Assembly (NCBI RefSeq): GCF_900176485.1
Contig: NZ_FWYD01000003.1
Span: 434,001 to 498,000 of the forward strand
Direction: 5' to 3'
DNA: 64,000 nt
DNA from: Primorskyibacter flagellatus
Lineage (GTDB): Bacteria; Pseudomonadota; Alphaproteobacteria; Rhodobacterales; Rhodobacteraceae
In this document: positions 8,722-16,425 of the stretch, piece after piece
Layout: every line of letters begins with the position of its first letter
Position numbering within the stretch: position 1 is the first letter of the stretch
Made by a program: the position numbers and the translations under genes
The notes under the pieces: generated by a model
Seen by the model: the letters and a program-made list of their open reading frames with translations, nothing else
What the model was told of the DNA's origin: nothing
Database searches by the model: none

Positions 8722-9304
8722 GACCGCGTATCACCGCTGGCCCGCGTCGCTGAAGTTGGCGCTTGTTTCCGGTGGCGTTTTTCTTCTCTACCTGATCGAA
8801 AGCCCTGTACTGTTGCTGGCGGCGGTTGTGGGCGTCGCGCTGGCCTATCTTGTGGTTGGCTGGCGATTTCTGGTGGAGGGCGTCAGGTTCCTGCGTCCGC
8901 TTTGGGTATTTGTCGCGATTGTTCTTGTCTGGCATCTGATCGCGGGCGATCCGGTGACGGGGGTTGCAGTGGCGCTGCGCCTTGTTGCGGCGGTCGGACT
9001 GGCCAATCTGGTGACGATGACGACGCGGCTCGACGATCTGACGGATCTGGTGTTGTGGTTGTTGTCTCCGCTGGAACGGCTTGGCATTCGCACCGCCCCG
9101 ATCGGCTATGCAATGGCGCTTGTGGTGCGGTTCACGCCGGTTCTGCTGGGCAAGGCCGGAACGCTGATCGAATCCTGGCGCGCCCGAAGCGCCCGCCGTC
9201 CGGGTTGGCAACTGGTCATGCCAATTACCGTCACCGCGATTGACGATGCCGAACAGGTGGCCGAAGCCTTGCGCGCGCGCGGCGGCTTCGATACCCAGCC
9301 ATAA
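8696..9304 (+). CDS. bioN: biotin ECF transporter transmembrane component, BioN
   Basis: This 202-residue membrane protein is the T component that couples ATP hydrolysis by BioM to biotin movement. Several hydrophobic helices span residues 20-115. The cytoplasmic coupling region carries the two EcfT motifs: Ala-Arg-Ser in RARSARR and Ala-Arg-Gly in ALRARGGF. GGAGG lies 8 bases before the ATG, inside the bioM coding region, so translation is probably coupled. The gene is somewhat shorter than general EcfT proteins, as is usual for BioN. Confidence 0.9.
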   Translation: MLALTSSTRTAYHRWPASLKLALVSGGVFLLYLIESPVLLLAAVVGVALAYLVVGWRFLVEGVRFLRPLWVFVAIVLVWHLIAGDPVTGVAVALRLVAAVGLANLVTMTTRLDDLTDLVLWLLSPLERLGIRTAPIGYAMALVVRFTPVLLGKAGTLIESWRARSARRPGWQLVMPITVTAIDDAEQVAEALRARGGFDTQP

Positions 9305-9335
9305 CTCTGGTTCAACCCTCCGAAGGAATAGCCTC

Positions 9336-9881
9336 TTGGAACGCAACACCGTCCTGATCGCCCTGTTCGCTGCATTGATCGCCGTATTGGGGCTGATCCC
9401 GAAGATCACCCTGGGCTTTGGGGTGCCGATCACGGCGCAAAGCCTTGGCGTCATGCTGTGCGGGACGGTTCTGGGCGCGCGGCGCGGGTCGCTGGCGGTG
9501 CTGCTGTTCCTGTTGCTGGTGGCATTGGGGCTGCCGCTTCTGGCCGGTGGTCGCGGCGGGCTTGGGCTGTTTGCCTCGCCAACTGTCGGCTTTTTGGTTG
9601 GATTTCCGGTTGCCGCCTTCGTGGCGGGTCTGATCGTCGAGAAAACCCCGCGGCTGGCACTTTTGCCGGCGTCGATTCTGGGAGCATTTGTCGGCGGCAT
9701 CGGGGTGCTGTATTTGTTCGGGATCGCCGGCATGGCGATAACGCTGGACAAGTCATTCCCCGAGGCTGCGCTGCTGGTGTCGCCCTTCATTCCCGGTGAT
9801 CTGATCAAGGCCGCTCTGGCAGGGTTTGTCACCGCCGCGCTCGCCAAGGCGCGGCCCGCCAGCGTTCTGTCCCGAGCGTGA
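9336..9881 (+). CDS. bioY: biotin transporter substrate-binding subunit, BioY
   Basis: BioY is the S component that binds biotin in the membrane. The 181-residue product has six hydrophobic segments and the family wording PITAQSLGVMLCGTVLGARR, GGRGGLGLFASPTVGFLVGF and SPFIPGDLIKAALA. The start is taken as TTG at 9336, with GAAGGA about 9 bases upstream, giving MERNTVLIALFAAL; an ATG at 9240 would add 32 residues that overlap bioN and do not fit the family. It is the last gene of bioMNY and converges on the thiolase gene with a 16-base gap. Confidence 0.93.
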   Translation: MERNTVLIALFAALIAVLGLIPKITLGFGVPITAQSLGVMLCGTVLGARRGSLAVLLFLLLVALGLPLLAGGRGGLGLFASPTVGFLVGFPVAAFVAGLIVEKTPRLALLPASILGAFVGGIGVLYLFGIAGMAITLDKSFPEAALLVSPFIPGDLIKAALAGFVTAALAKARPASVLSRA

Positions 9882-9897
9882 TGTTCCGGCGCGGGGG

Positions 9898-11001
9898 CTA
9901 ACCCTCGCCACCTAACACAAGCGCGGTTCCGATCCCGCCCGCAGCGGCAATCGCGGCCAGCCCGCGCCCGCCTGTCCCGCGCAGGTCGTGAAACAGCCGA
10001 ACTGCAAGGATTGCCCCCGACGCGCCGATGGGATGGCCGCGTGCAAGCGCGCCGCCGTTGCGGTTGACGATCGCCGGGTCAAGGCCGGTCTGCTCGACAC
10101 AGGCGATGGCCTGCACGGCGAAGGCTTCCATGATCTCGGCAGTGGAAAGATCGGCGGGCGACAGGCTCAGCCCGGCCAAGGTCGCGTTGATCGCGGCGAC
10201 AGGGGCAAGGCCGGGGAGCATCGGATCGCCGCCCAATGCCATGCCACCCAAAATCGTGACGTAGGGCAGGCCGCGCCTGCGCGCATATTTTTCCGAGACC
10301 AGAACGCAGAACGCAGCCGCATCGGCCGCCACGGCGGTGTTGGCGCGGGTGACGCTGCCGCAGATTGCGCGCGCGCGGGCGCAAAGCGCAGGCGTCATCG
10401 CGCGCGTATAGCTGTCAGGCGCATCTCCGACGATCTCAGCGGACAGGTCGGCACGGGCGGCGATGGCACGCGCGTGACTGTCCACCGTCCATGCGTCCTG
10501 CGCCGCGCGTGAGATCCCGAGGTGTCGCGCCAGCGCATCCGCCGCTTCGGCCATATCCGGGTCCCGGTCGGGCCAGGGGGTAAAGGGCGGCTGGTCGTAT
10601 TCCTGCGCGGGTGCGCCCCCTTGCGCGGCGGTCATGCGGACCGGTCGGCGGGAATAGCTTTCCGCACCGCCCGCAATCACCACCTCGGTCTGACCGGCCT
10701 CGATCAACGCCTGAGCGAGGCGCAGCGCATCCAGCCCGGAACAGCACTGGCGATCAAGGCTCAGCCCCGGCACGCGCAACGGCAAGCCTGCCGCCAGCGC
10801 CGCAACGCGCGCCGGATTGCCGCCTGCGCCAAGCGCATTGCCCATGATCAGTTCGTCAACGCTGTCCGGCACCAGCCCGGCATCCGTCAGGCAGGCTTGG
10901 GTCACCGGGGCGGCGATTTCGTGAAGGTGCAGATGTGCGAGCGCCCCGCCACGCGGTGCGACAAGGCTGCGCCGTGCGGCGATGATGACGGCGCGGCTCA
11001 T
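9898..11001 (-). CDS. thiolase-family protein with altered active site, BioY-linked (YhfS-like)
   Basis: This 367-residue protein has the thiolase fold. The nucleophile region is LDRQCCSGLDALRLAQALIE with Cys86, there is AGGAESYSRRP, and the histidine loop is NRNGGALARGHPIGASGA. The C-terminal catalytic cysteine, normally within CxGGG, is replaced: the sequence reads GLAAIAAAGGIGTALV, with alanine at the Cys position. Ordinary condensation or thiolysis chemistry is therefore doubtful. It overlaps the upstream acyl-CoA ligase gene by 4 bases (ATGA), so the pair is translated together. In Bacillus subtilis the yhfU(bioY)-yhfT-yhfS operon joins the same three families, which suggests a link to biotin or pimeloyl precursor supply. 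Confidence 0.85.
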   Translation of the reverse strand: MSRAVIIAARRSLVAPRGGALAHLHLHEIAAPVTQACLTDAGLVPDSVDELIMGNALGAGGNPARVAALAAGLPLRVPGLSLDRQCCSGLDALRLAQALIEAGQTEVVIAGGAESYSRRPVRMTAAQGGAPAQEYDQPPFTPWPDRDPDMAEAADALARHLGISRAAQDAWTVDSHARAIAARADLSAEIVGDAPDSYTRAMTPALCARARAICGSVTRANTAVAADAAAFCVLVSEKYARRRGLPYVTILGGMALGGDPMLPGLAPVAAINATLAGLSLSPADLSTAEIMEAFAVQAIACVEQTGLDPAIVNRNGGALARGHPIGASGAILAVRLFHDLRGTGGRGLAAIAAAGGIGTALVLGGEG

Positions 11002-12263
11002 GTCTGCGCCTTGAGCAGTTGGGACAGCGCGGTGATGTCGGTCTTGCCCGAAGGCAGGGTGGGCCAGTCCGTCAGTACGAAGGCGCGCCGTGGTGCGGCC
11101 TGCGGGGTAAGCTGGCGGCGACAGGCAGCCAGCACCGCGTCGGTATCAACACCCTGCGGCCCGGCGGACAGAAAGCAGACCGGCACCGCGCCGCGCTTGG
11201 CATCGGGGCGCGGCAGAACGGCCGCATGTGTTACGCCGGGCTGATCCAGCAGCACCCTCTCGATCAGTTCGGGAAAGACGTTTTGATCAGAAACGGTGAA
11301 CATCCGGTCGCGCCGCCCCGCCAGAAACAGATGCCCCTCGGGATCAAGCCATCCCAATTCGCCCACCGTCAGAAAACCGTCCTGCCAGCGGGTCTGTGCG
11401 CTGGTGCCCTGCGCATAACCCTCAAACAGATAGGGGCTCTGGACCCAAACCTCGCCGGGGTGATCCGGGGGCAGGTCGCGTGCCTGCTCATCACGGATGC
11501 GGATTTCGACGCCGGGATAGGCGCGACCGACCGAAAGGGGGGGCGTCGTGGCATCAGAGATTGCGATGAAGCTGGTTTCGCTTGCGCCGTAAAATGCGTG
11601 CAAGACCGCGCCGGGAAACAGTTGCGCTGAGGCATTGCGAGTGGCCTTGTCCAGAAAGCCGCCGCCGATCATGACGTGCCGGGTGCCGGGGATGCCGGTG
11701 CCGGCGTCGCAACACGCCGCAAGCTGACGCAATTGCGCGGGTGTGGCATATAATAGTGACGGCATTGCCGCGCGCAGCATTTGCAACCGCGTGTCAGGGC
11801 GGGGGGCTGTAAAGACGTCCACCTGCGCGCCCAGATGCACCGCCGAGACCGCACCATAGAGTGCCAGCGAGTGATTGAGTGGGCCAAAGACGGCGATGCG
11901 ATCCTGCGGCGTGATGTTCCAGAGCGCGCGATCCACCATGAAAGACCGGATCCAGGAGGCGTGGCTGCGACGGACCCGCTTGGGTTGCCCTGTAGAGCCG
12001 GAGGTTTCGCATTGCAGGAACGCACCTCCATCGGGCGTGGCAAGGGGGGCGGTGCCGGAATGGATGCAGAATTCCCGTCCGGTTTCTATTGCGGCCAGCA
12101 GTTGTGCCACGCAGGCCTCAACAGAATGTGCGGGAATCGTGGCCATCATTTCATCTGCGGGCAGAACCGCTGGTGTGATCGAGACACGGTTGACCCTGAT
12201 CTGACCGTCATAAGGGCGTCGGAAGGCTGCGGGATCCGCGCTGGCTGGGATGACTTGGCTCAA
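10998..12263 (-). CDS. AMP-binding acyl-CoA synthetase, BioY-linked (YhfT-like)
   Basis: This 421-residue adenylate-forming enzyme would activate a carboxylic acid to an acyl-AMP and then a CoA thioester. Visible motifs are the P-loop TSGSTGQPKRVRRSH, HAFYGASETSFIA, TVGELGWLDPEGHLFLAGRR and the C-terminal catalytic lysine region LPSGKTDI. It is shorter than usual (about 500-560 residues) because much of the N-terminal domain is missing, as in some specialised ligases. It is the first gene of the pair with the thiolase-family protein, convergent with bioMNY. The substrate is unknown; a medium-chain or pimelate-like acid is an inference from the biotin context. Confidence 0.88.
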   Translation of the reverse strand: MSQVIPASADPAAFRRPYDGQIRVNRVSITPAVLPADEMMATIPAHSVEACVAQLLAAIETGREFCIHSGTAPLATPDGGAFLQCETSGSTGQPKRVRRSHASWIRSFMVDRALWNITPQDRIAVFGPLNHSLALYGAVSAVHLGAQVDVFTAPRPDTRLQMLRAAMPSLLYATPAQLRQLAACCDAGTGIPGTRHVMIGGGFLDKATRNASAQLFPGAVLHAFYGASETSFIAISDATTPPLSVGRAYPGVEIRIRDEQARDLPPDHPGEVWVQSPYLFEGYAQGTSAQTRWQDGFLTVGELGWLDPEGHLFLAGRRDRMFTVSDQNVFPELIERVLLDQPGVTHAAVLPRPDAKRGAVPVCFLSAGPQGVDTDAVLAACRRQLTPQAAPRRAFVLTDWPTLPSGKTDITALSQLLKAQT

Positions 12264-12515
12264 ACTGTACCTTCACCTTCGTAAACTGGTGGGCTACCGG
12301 GCACGAATCTCTGTATTATCGCGCGTTTGTGGGAAATCCATCGCGCCCACCTGTCTGGCCCGCAAATGCCGTACTGGCTCCGGCCGTTTTACGAAGCACA
12401 AGGTCGCGGCACAAGCGCAGGTTTGGCCACGAGGCAACGTGCCGTGATGGCGGGCCTTGAAATCACCGCCCGCGCCGAGTATGTGCGTCGCGTCCGCAAT
12501 GAAAGTAGAACAGAC

Positions 12516-12713
12516 ATGGCCATGACCAACCCGCTTCAGTTTATCCAGCAGGTCCGCTCCGAAGTGGCCAAGGTGGTGTGGCCCACGCGCCGTGAGGTGA
12601 TGTTGACAACGGTGATGGTTTTCATCTTGGCTGCATTGACCGCTATTTTCTTTGCAATTGTGGATATTCTGATCCGCGGCGGGCTTCAGCAAGTGTTGGA
12701 AATGTTCGGCTAA
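12516..12713 (+). CDS. secE: preprotein translocase subunit SecE
   Basis: This 65-residue protein is the clamp subunit of the SecYEG channel. The amphipathic region NPLQFIQQVRSEVAKVVWPT and the invariant WPTRREV are present, followed by one transmembrane helix (about 29-52). The ATG at 12516 is chosen; another at 12522 is two codons on, and the long upstream frame has no family support. It heads the secE-nusG-rplK segment. The tRNA-Trp gene often found before secE in this order is not seen in the 252 bases upstream. Confidence 0.95.
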   Translation: MAMTNPLQFIQQVRSEVAKVVWPTRREVMLTTVMVFILAALTAIFFAIVDILIRGGLQQVLEMFG

Positions 12714-12932
12714 GCCTGTCGGGACCGCATAGGACATGCGCGCGCCCTGAGGCTTGAACTCGGTCTCTTTCGCGGGTATTGCGCAGACCAATCATCCGAA
12801 AGGCGTGCGGCGATTCGAGTTGCGCGCCGATTTTGTTTCGGAACGCGGCGGCTGCCGGTTTGAATATGGGCCGCCAGAAAATGGAACGACACACGGTCCC
12901 CGGATCGGTGCAGAACGAAGGTTTGTGACCAG

Positions 12933-13466
12933 ATGGCGAAACGGTGGTACTCGGTGAGCGTGCTCTCGAACTTCGAGAAGAAGATCGCCGAACAGATCCG
13001 GACTGCGGTTGATGAGCAAGGGCTTGAGGACCAGATCGAAGAAGTGCTGGTGCCGACCGAAGAGGTGATCGAGGTTCGTCGCGGCAAGAAAGTCACGACA
13101 GAACGGCGCTTCATGCCCGGCTATGTGCTTGTGCGGATGGAAATGTCGGATCAGGGCTATCACCTGATCAACTCCATCAACCGCGTGACCGGATTTCTGG
13201 GCCCGCAAGGACGCCCGATGCCGATGCGCGACGCCGAAGTGCAGGCGATTTTGGGTCGGGTGCAGGAAGGCGAGGATGCGCCGCGCACATTGATCCATTT
13301 CGAGATCGGCGAGAAGGTCAAGGTCAACGACGGCCCGTTCGAAGATTTCGACGGCATGATCGAGGAAGTCGACGAGGACAATCAGCGCCTCAAGGTTTCC
13401 GTCTCAATTTTTGGCCGGGAAACCCCGGTCGAACTGGAATTCACACAGGTGTCAAAGCAGGTGTGA
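12933..13466 (+). CDS. nusG: transcription antitermination factor NusG
   Basis: NusG binds RNA polymerase, limits pausing and couples transcription to ribosomes or Rho. The 177-residue product has the NGN domain ([20 protein letters not shown] through [11 protein letters not shown]) and the C-terminal KOW domain with [16 protein letters not shown] and [13 protein letters not shown]. The length is normal. It lies 219 bases after secE and 119 bases before rplK, an arrangement conserved in most bacteria. A short hairpin, GGAACC-CAT-GGTTCC, sits in the spacer to rplK at 13526-13540. Confidence 0.98.
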   Translation: MAKRWYSVSVLSNFEKKIAEQIRTAVDEQGLEDQIEEVLVPTEEVIEVRRGKKVTTERRFMPGYVLVRMEMSDQGYHLINSINRVTGFLGPQGRPMPMRDAEVQAILGRVQEGEDAPRTLIHFEIGEKVKVNDGPFEDFDGMIEEVDEDNQRLKVSVSIFGRETPVELEFTQVSKQV

Positions 13467-13585
13467 TGTTCGAGACGTGGGAGGTGAGGCGGCCCAAGGC
13501 CGACCAACCCCAACCACGGCAAAACGGAACCCATGGTTCCATTGCAGGGTGGGCAAGCCCCGCCGCTTGATAAAGGAGAGGCCAC

Positions 13586-14011
13586 ATGGCCAAGAAACTG
13601 GTTGGCAGTCTGAAGCTGCAAGTCCCCGCCGGGCAGGCAAACCCGTCGCCGCCCGTTGGCCCAGCATTGGGTCAGCGCGGGATCAACATCATGGAATTCT
13701 GCAAGGCGTTCAACGCCAAGACGCAGGAAATGGAGGCTGGTGCCCCCTGTCCGACGATCATCACGTATTATCAGGACAAATCCTTCACGATGGACATCAA
13801 GACGCCGCCCGCGTCTTATTACCTCAAGAAGGCCGCCAAGCTGAAATCCGGTGGCAGTACGCCCGGTCGCGCCACCGCAGGTTCGGTGACCGTCGCTCAG
13901 GTGAAAGAAATTGCCGAAGCGAAGATGAAAGATCTCAACGCCACGACGATTGAAAACGCGATGCAGATCATCCTGGGCTCTGCCCGGTCCATGGGCATCG
14001 AGGTGAAATAA
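13586..14011 (+). CDS. rplK: 50S ribosomal protein L11
   Basis: L11 forms the GTPase-associated stalk base with 23S rRNA and is needed for factor-dependent GTP hydrolysis and the stringent response. The 141-residue protein has the full family pattern: [32 protein letters not shown] and a C-terminal RNA-binding domain ending in [24 protein letters not shown] precedes the ATG. It is followed by rplA after one base, so the two are almost certainly translated together; L1 is the likely autoregulator of the pair, as in E. coli. Confidence 0.99.
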   Translation: MAKKLVGSLKLQVPAGQANPSPPVGPALGQRGINIMEFCKAFNAKTQEMEAGAPCPTIITYYQDKSFTMDIKTPPASYYLKKAAKLKSGGSTPGRATAGSVTVAQVKEIAEAKMKDLNATTIENAMQIILGSARSMGIEVK

Positions 14012-14012
14012 G

Positions 14013-14711
14013 ATGGCAAAACTTGGAAAACGTACCCGTACCGCGCGTGAAGCGCTTGTCGGCAAAGAGAACGTCACCGTCGAGGAAGCCGTTTCTCTGA
14101 TCAAGGCGAATGCCAACGCGAAATTCGACGAAACCGTCGAGATCGCGATGAATCTGGGCGTTGACACACGTCACGCTGACCAGATGGTTCGTGGTGTTAT
14201 CGGCCTGCCCAACGGCACCGGGAAAACCATGCGCGTTGCAGTCTTCGCACGCGGTGCCAAGGCTGAAGAAGCTGAAGCCGCCGGTGCTGACATCGTCGGT
14301 GCCGAAGACCTGATGGAAACCGTTCAGGGCGGCACGATCGAATTTGATCGCTGCATCGCCACACCGGACATGATGCCGATCGTCGGCCGTCTGGGCAAGG
14401 TGCTTGGCCCGCGTAACCTGATGCCGAACCCCAAGGTGGGCACGGTGACGATGGATGTCACGCAAGCCGTCAAGGACGCCAAGGGCGGTCAGGTTCAGTT
14501 CCGCGCTGAAAAGGGCGGCGTTGTGCATGCCGGCGTTGGCAAGGCATCGTTCGACGAAGCCAAGCTGGTCGAGAACATCCGGGCCTTCGTCAATGCAGTC
14601 TCCAAGGCTCGTCCTACGGGAGCCAAGGGCACCTATATGAAAAAGGTCTCGCTGAGCAGCACGATGGGACCGGGCGTTTCGGTCGCAATCGACTCTGCCA
14701 ACGCTGAATAA
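14013..14711 (+). CDS. rplA: 50S ribosomal protein L1
   Basis: L1 is the mobile L1-stalk protein that helps deacylated tRNA leave the E site and usually represses its own L11-L1 mRNA. The 232-residue product carries the expected [28 protein letters not shown]-like first domain, [20 protein letters not shown] and the terminal [15 protein letters not shown]. Length is normal for the family. A strong hairpin terminator follows 20 bases after the stop, separating this pair from rplJL-rpoBC. Confidence 0.99.
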   Translation: MAKLGKRTRTAREALVGKENVTVEEAVSLIKANANAKFDETVEIAMNLGVDTRHADQMVRGVIGLPNGTGKTMRVAVFARGAKAEEAEAAGADIVGAEDLMETVQGGTIEFDRCIATPDMMPIVGRLGKVLGPRNLMPNPKVGTVTMDVTQAVKDAKGGQVQFRAEKGGVVHAGVGKASFDEAKLVENIRAFVNAVSKARPTGAKGTYMKKVSLSSTMGPGVSVAIDSANAE

Positions 14712-14731
14712 AGCTGCTTTAGGTAGATTTC

Positions 14732-14762
14732 AAAAGGCGGGCCTGCGGGTCCGCCTTTTGTC
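14732..14762 (+). terminator. intrinsic terminator after rplA
   Basis: AAAAGGCGG pairs with CCGCCTTTT (14751-14759), and the stem is extended inward by GCC/GGT around a four-base loop. A T-run closes it. It would end or attenuate transcription between rplKA and rplJL. Confidence 0.85.
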
Positions 14763-15134
14763 GTTAGGGCGTGTTCTCGGATGGCCAGGAAGCGCTTTGA
14801 TGGAACAGCCGATGGGGGTGCTCGCGCGTATGTGACCCAGCTCTGGCCCGAATGCGGAAGTTTTTTCGTATAGGCCCTTCCCTTCCGCTCGGGCTTTGGC
14901 TATGACGCCGTCCGTCGGGCCACCTGCTTTAGATCGGGTGGCCTGATGATTCGTCCAAGACGGTGGGTGGTGCAAACCATAAGTCCTGCCTGAGACGGGA
15001 AATGAACAATTCTCTCTCCGGGGTTCGCCTCGGGCGTGATTGGGAACGACCCGTACGGACCCGATGCCGGACCTCTCAAAGGTCCGGTTTAACGAGCCGG
15101 AGGGTCACTGCCTTCCGAAAATTGGAGTGAAACT
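14763..15134 (+). promoter_or_regulatory. rplJL leader region, probable L10 autoregulatory leader
   Basis: This 372-base gap holds no supported gene. Its last 150 bases look like a structured leader: a perfect 7-bp stem CCGGACC/GGTCCGG at 15067-15087 with a 7-base loop, followed by TTTAACGAGCCGGAGGGTC and then the GTG start of rplJ. An L10(L12)4-binding leader is known upstream of rplJ in many bacteria, and this position and the AACGAGCCGGAGG wording suggest the same here. A promoter should lie in the first half, but no good -35/-10 pair was found. Confidence 0.5.
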
Positions 15135-15653
15135 GTGGATAGAGCCCAGAAAGAGAAATTGGTCGAGGAACTCGGCCAGATCTTCGAAAGCTCTGGCGTC
15201 GTTGTGGTCTCCCACTACGAAGGCCTCACGGTTGCCGAGATGCAGGATCTGCGCGCGCGTGCACGCGAAGCGGGTGGATCTGTACGTGTCGCCAAGAACA
15301 GGCTCGCCAAGATCGCCCTTGAAGGTAAGCCCTGCGCAAGTATCGCAGAATACCTGACGGGCATGACCGTTCTTACCTATTCCGAAGACCCCGTGGCAGC
15401 AGCCAAGGTGGCCGAGGAATTCGCCAAAGGGAACTCGAAACTCGAGATCCTCGGCGGCGCAATGGGTGAGAACGCTCTGGACCGGGCTGGTGTTGAAGCC
15501 GTGTCGAAAATGCCGTCGCGCGATGAGCTTATTGCTACCATCGCTGGCATGATTGGCGCGCCTGCTTCGAACATCGCCGGTGCAATTGGCGCCCCTGCTT
15601 CGAATATCGCAAGCATTCTCTCGACCATCGAAGAAAAGGCCGAGGCTGCTTGA
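15135..15653 (+). CDS. rplJ: 50S ribosomal protein L10
   Basis: L10 anchors the L7/L12 dimers of the ribosomal stalk and usually represses its own operon. The 172-residue protein opens [20 protein letters not shown] and contains the rRNA-binding part [15 protein letters not shown]. The C-terminal helix ends in [13 protein letters not shown], preceded by the in-tandem repeat [19 protein letters not shown], which is a local duplication of the linker. The start is GTG at 15135 with GGAG seven bases upstream. It lies 73 bases before rplL. Confidence 0.98.
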   Translation: MDRAQKEKLVEELGQIFESSGVVVVSHYEGLTVAEMQDLRARAREAGGSVRVAKNRLAKIALEGKPCASIAEYLTGMTVLTYSEDPVAAAKVAEEFAKGNSKLEILGGAMGENALDRAGVEAVSKMPSRDELIATIAGMIGAPASNIAGAIGAPASNIASILSTIEEKAEAA

Positions 15654-15726
15654 GGCAACCAATGAGACCTGCGTGGGGTTGAACATCCTGACGTTGGAAC
15701 ACATCTAGATACGGAAAGAGTCTAAA

Positions 15727-16104
15727 ATGGCTGATCTGAAAAAACTGGCGGAAGACATTGTTGGTCTGACGCTTCTCGAAGCACAAGAACTGAAAACCAT
15801 CCTTAAGGACGAATACGGCATCGAGCCCGCAGCTGGCGGCGCAGTGATGATGGCCGGTCCTGCGGGCGACGCCGGTGCGGCTGCTGAAGAGCAGACCGAA
15901 TTCGACGTGATCCTGAAAGGTGCAGGCGCATCCAAGATCAACGTGATCAAGGAAGTCCGTGCCATCACGGGTCTGGGTCTGAAAGAAGCCAAGGAACTGG
16001 TCGAAGCTGGCGGCAAAGCTGTCAAAGAGCAGGTTTCCAAGGACGAAGCTGAAGAGATCAAAGGCAAACTGGAAGCAGTTGGCGCCGAGGTCGAACTCAA
16101 GTAA
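15727..16104 (+). CDS. rplL: 50S ribosomal protein L7/L12
   Basis: L7/L12 is the multi-copy stalk protein that recruits translation GTPases. The 125-residue protein has the N-terminal dimerisation helix ([20 protein letters not shown]), an Ala/Gly-rich hinge and the globular domain with [32 protein letters not shown] and the closing [12 protein letters not shown]. Length is typical. Two large hairpins separate it from rpoB, suggesting that the rpoBC level is set below that of the ribosomal genes. Confidence 0.99.
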   Translation: MADLKKLAEDIVGLTLLEAQELKTILKDEYGIEPAAGGAVMMAGPAGDAGAAAEEQTEFDVILKGAGASKINVIKEVRAITGLGLKEAKELVEAGGKAVKEQVSKDEAEEIKGKLEAVGAEVELK

Positions 16105-16194
16105 TCCGGCTGGGGCGCGCCGCATCCCGCGAGGGACGGCCGATCCGGGGTTTCACCGAAGCCTTGCGATCAACGCTCCGCTCGAACCGAAAAT

Positions 16195-16225
16195 GGCTGG
16201 GTCCGGGACACTTCCGGGCCCAGCC
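16195..16225 (+). promoter_or_regulatory. first hairpin in the rplL-rpoB spacer
   Basis: A 12-bp stem with one G-T pair (GGCTGGGTCCGG with CCGGGCCCAGCC) encloses a 7-base loop. There is no T-run after it, so it is more likely an attenuator or processing structure than a complete terminator. Confidence 0.6.
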
Positions 16226-16228
16226 GAA

Positions 16229-16293
16229 CTTGTCTTGGAAAGGCCCCGCAAGGCCCCGGATCAAGTCCGGGGCAGGGGGTTTTCCAAGACAAG
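16229..16293 (+). promoter_or_regulatory. long nested hairpin in the rplL-rpoB spacer
   Basis: A perfect 13-bp inverted repeat (CTTGTCTTGGAAA at 16229-16241 and its complement at 16281-16293) encloses a REP-like core palindrome, CCCCGGATCAAGTCCGGGG, at 16254-16272. In E. coli the same spacer holds an attenuator and an RNase III processing site, so a similar role is inferred. The 321-base spacer from rplL to rpoB contains no gene. Confidence 0.6.
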
Positions 16294-16425
16294 GTTCCAA
16301 AGATCGGGAGGCTTTCGGTGGGACGAAAGCCGGGAATTGATCGGAATTCTTGTCGTCTCGTAGGGGCGTGTCGCTGTGCCCGACAGCGCGCACACCCGGT
16401 GAGAAACTGAAAGGTGACACCTGTC

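Noticed and set aside
8567-9847. Minus-strand open frame of 426 codons opposite bioN and bioY
   Set aside because: Antisense to two well-supported membrane proteins and rich in Arg and Pro.
12264-12515. tRNA-Trp gene expected before secE
   Set aside because: The 252-base spacer shows no cloverleaf or CCA-type acceptor stem.
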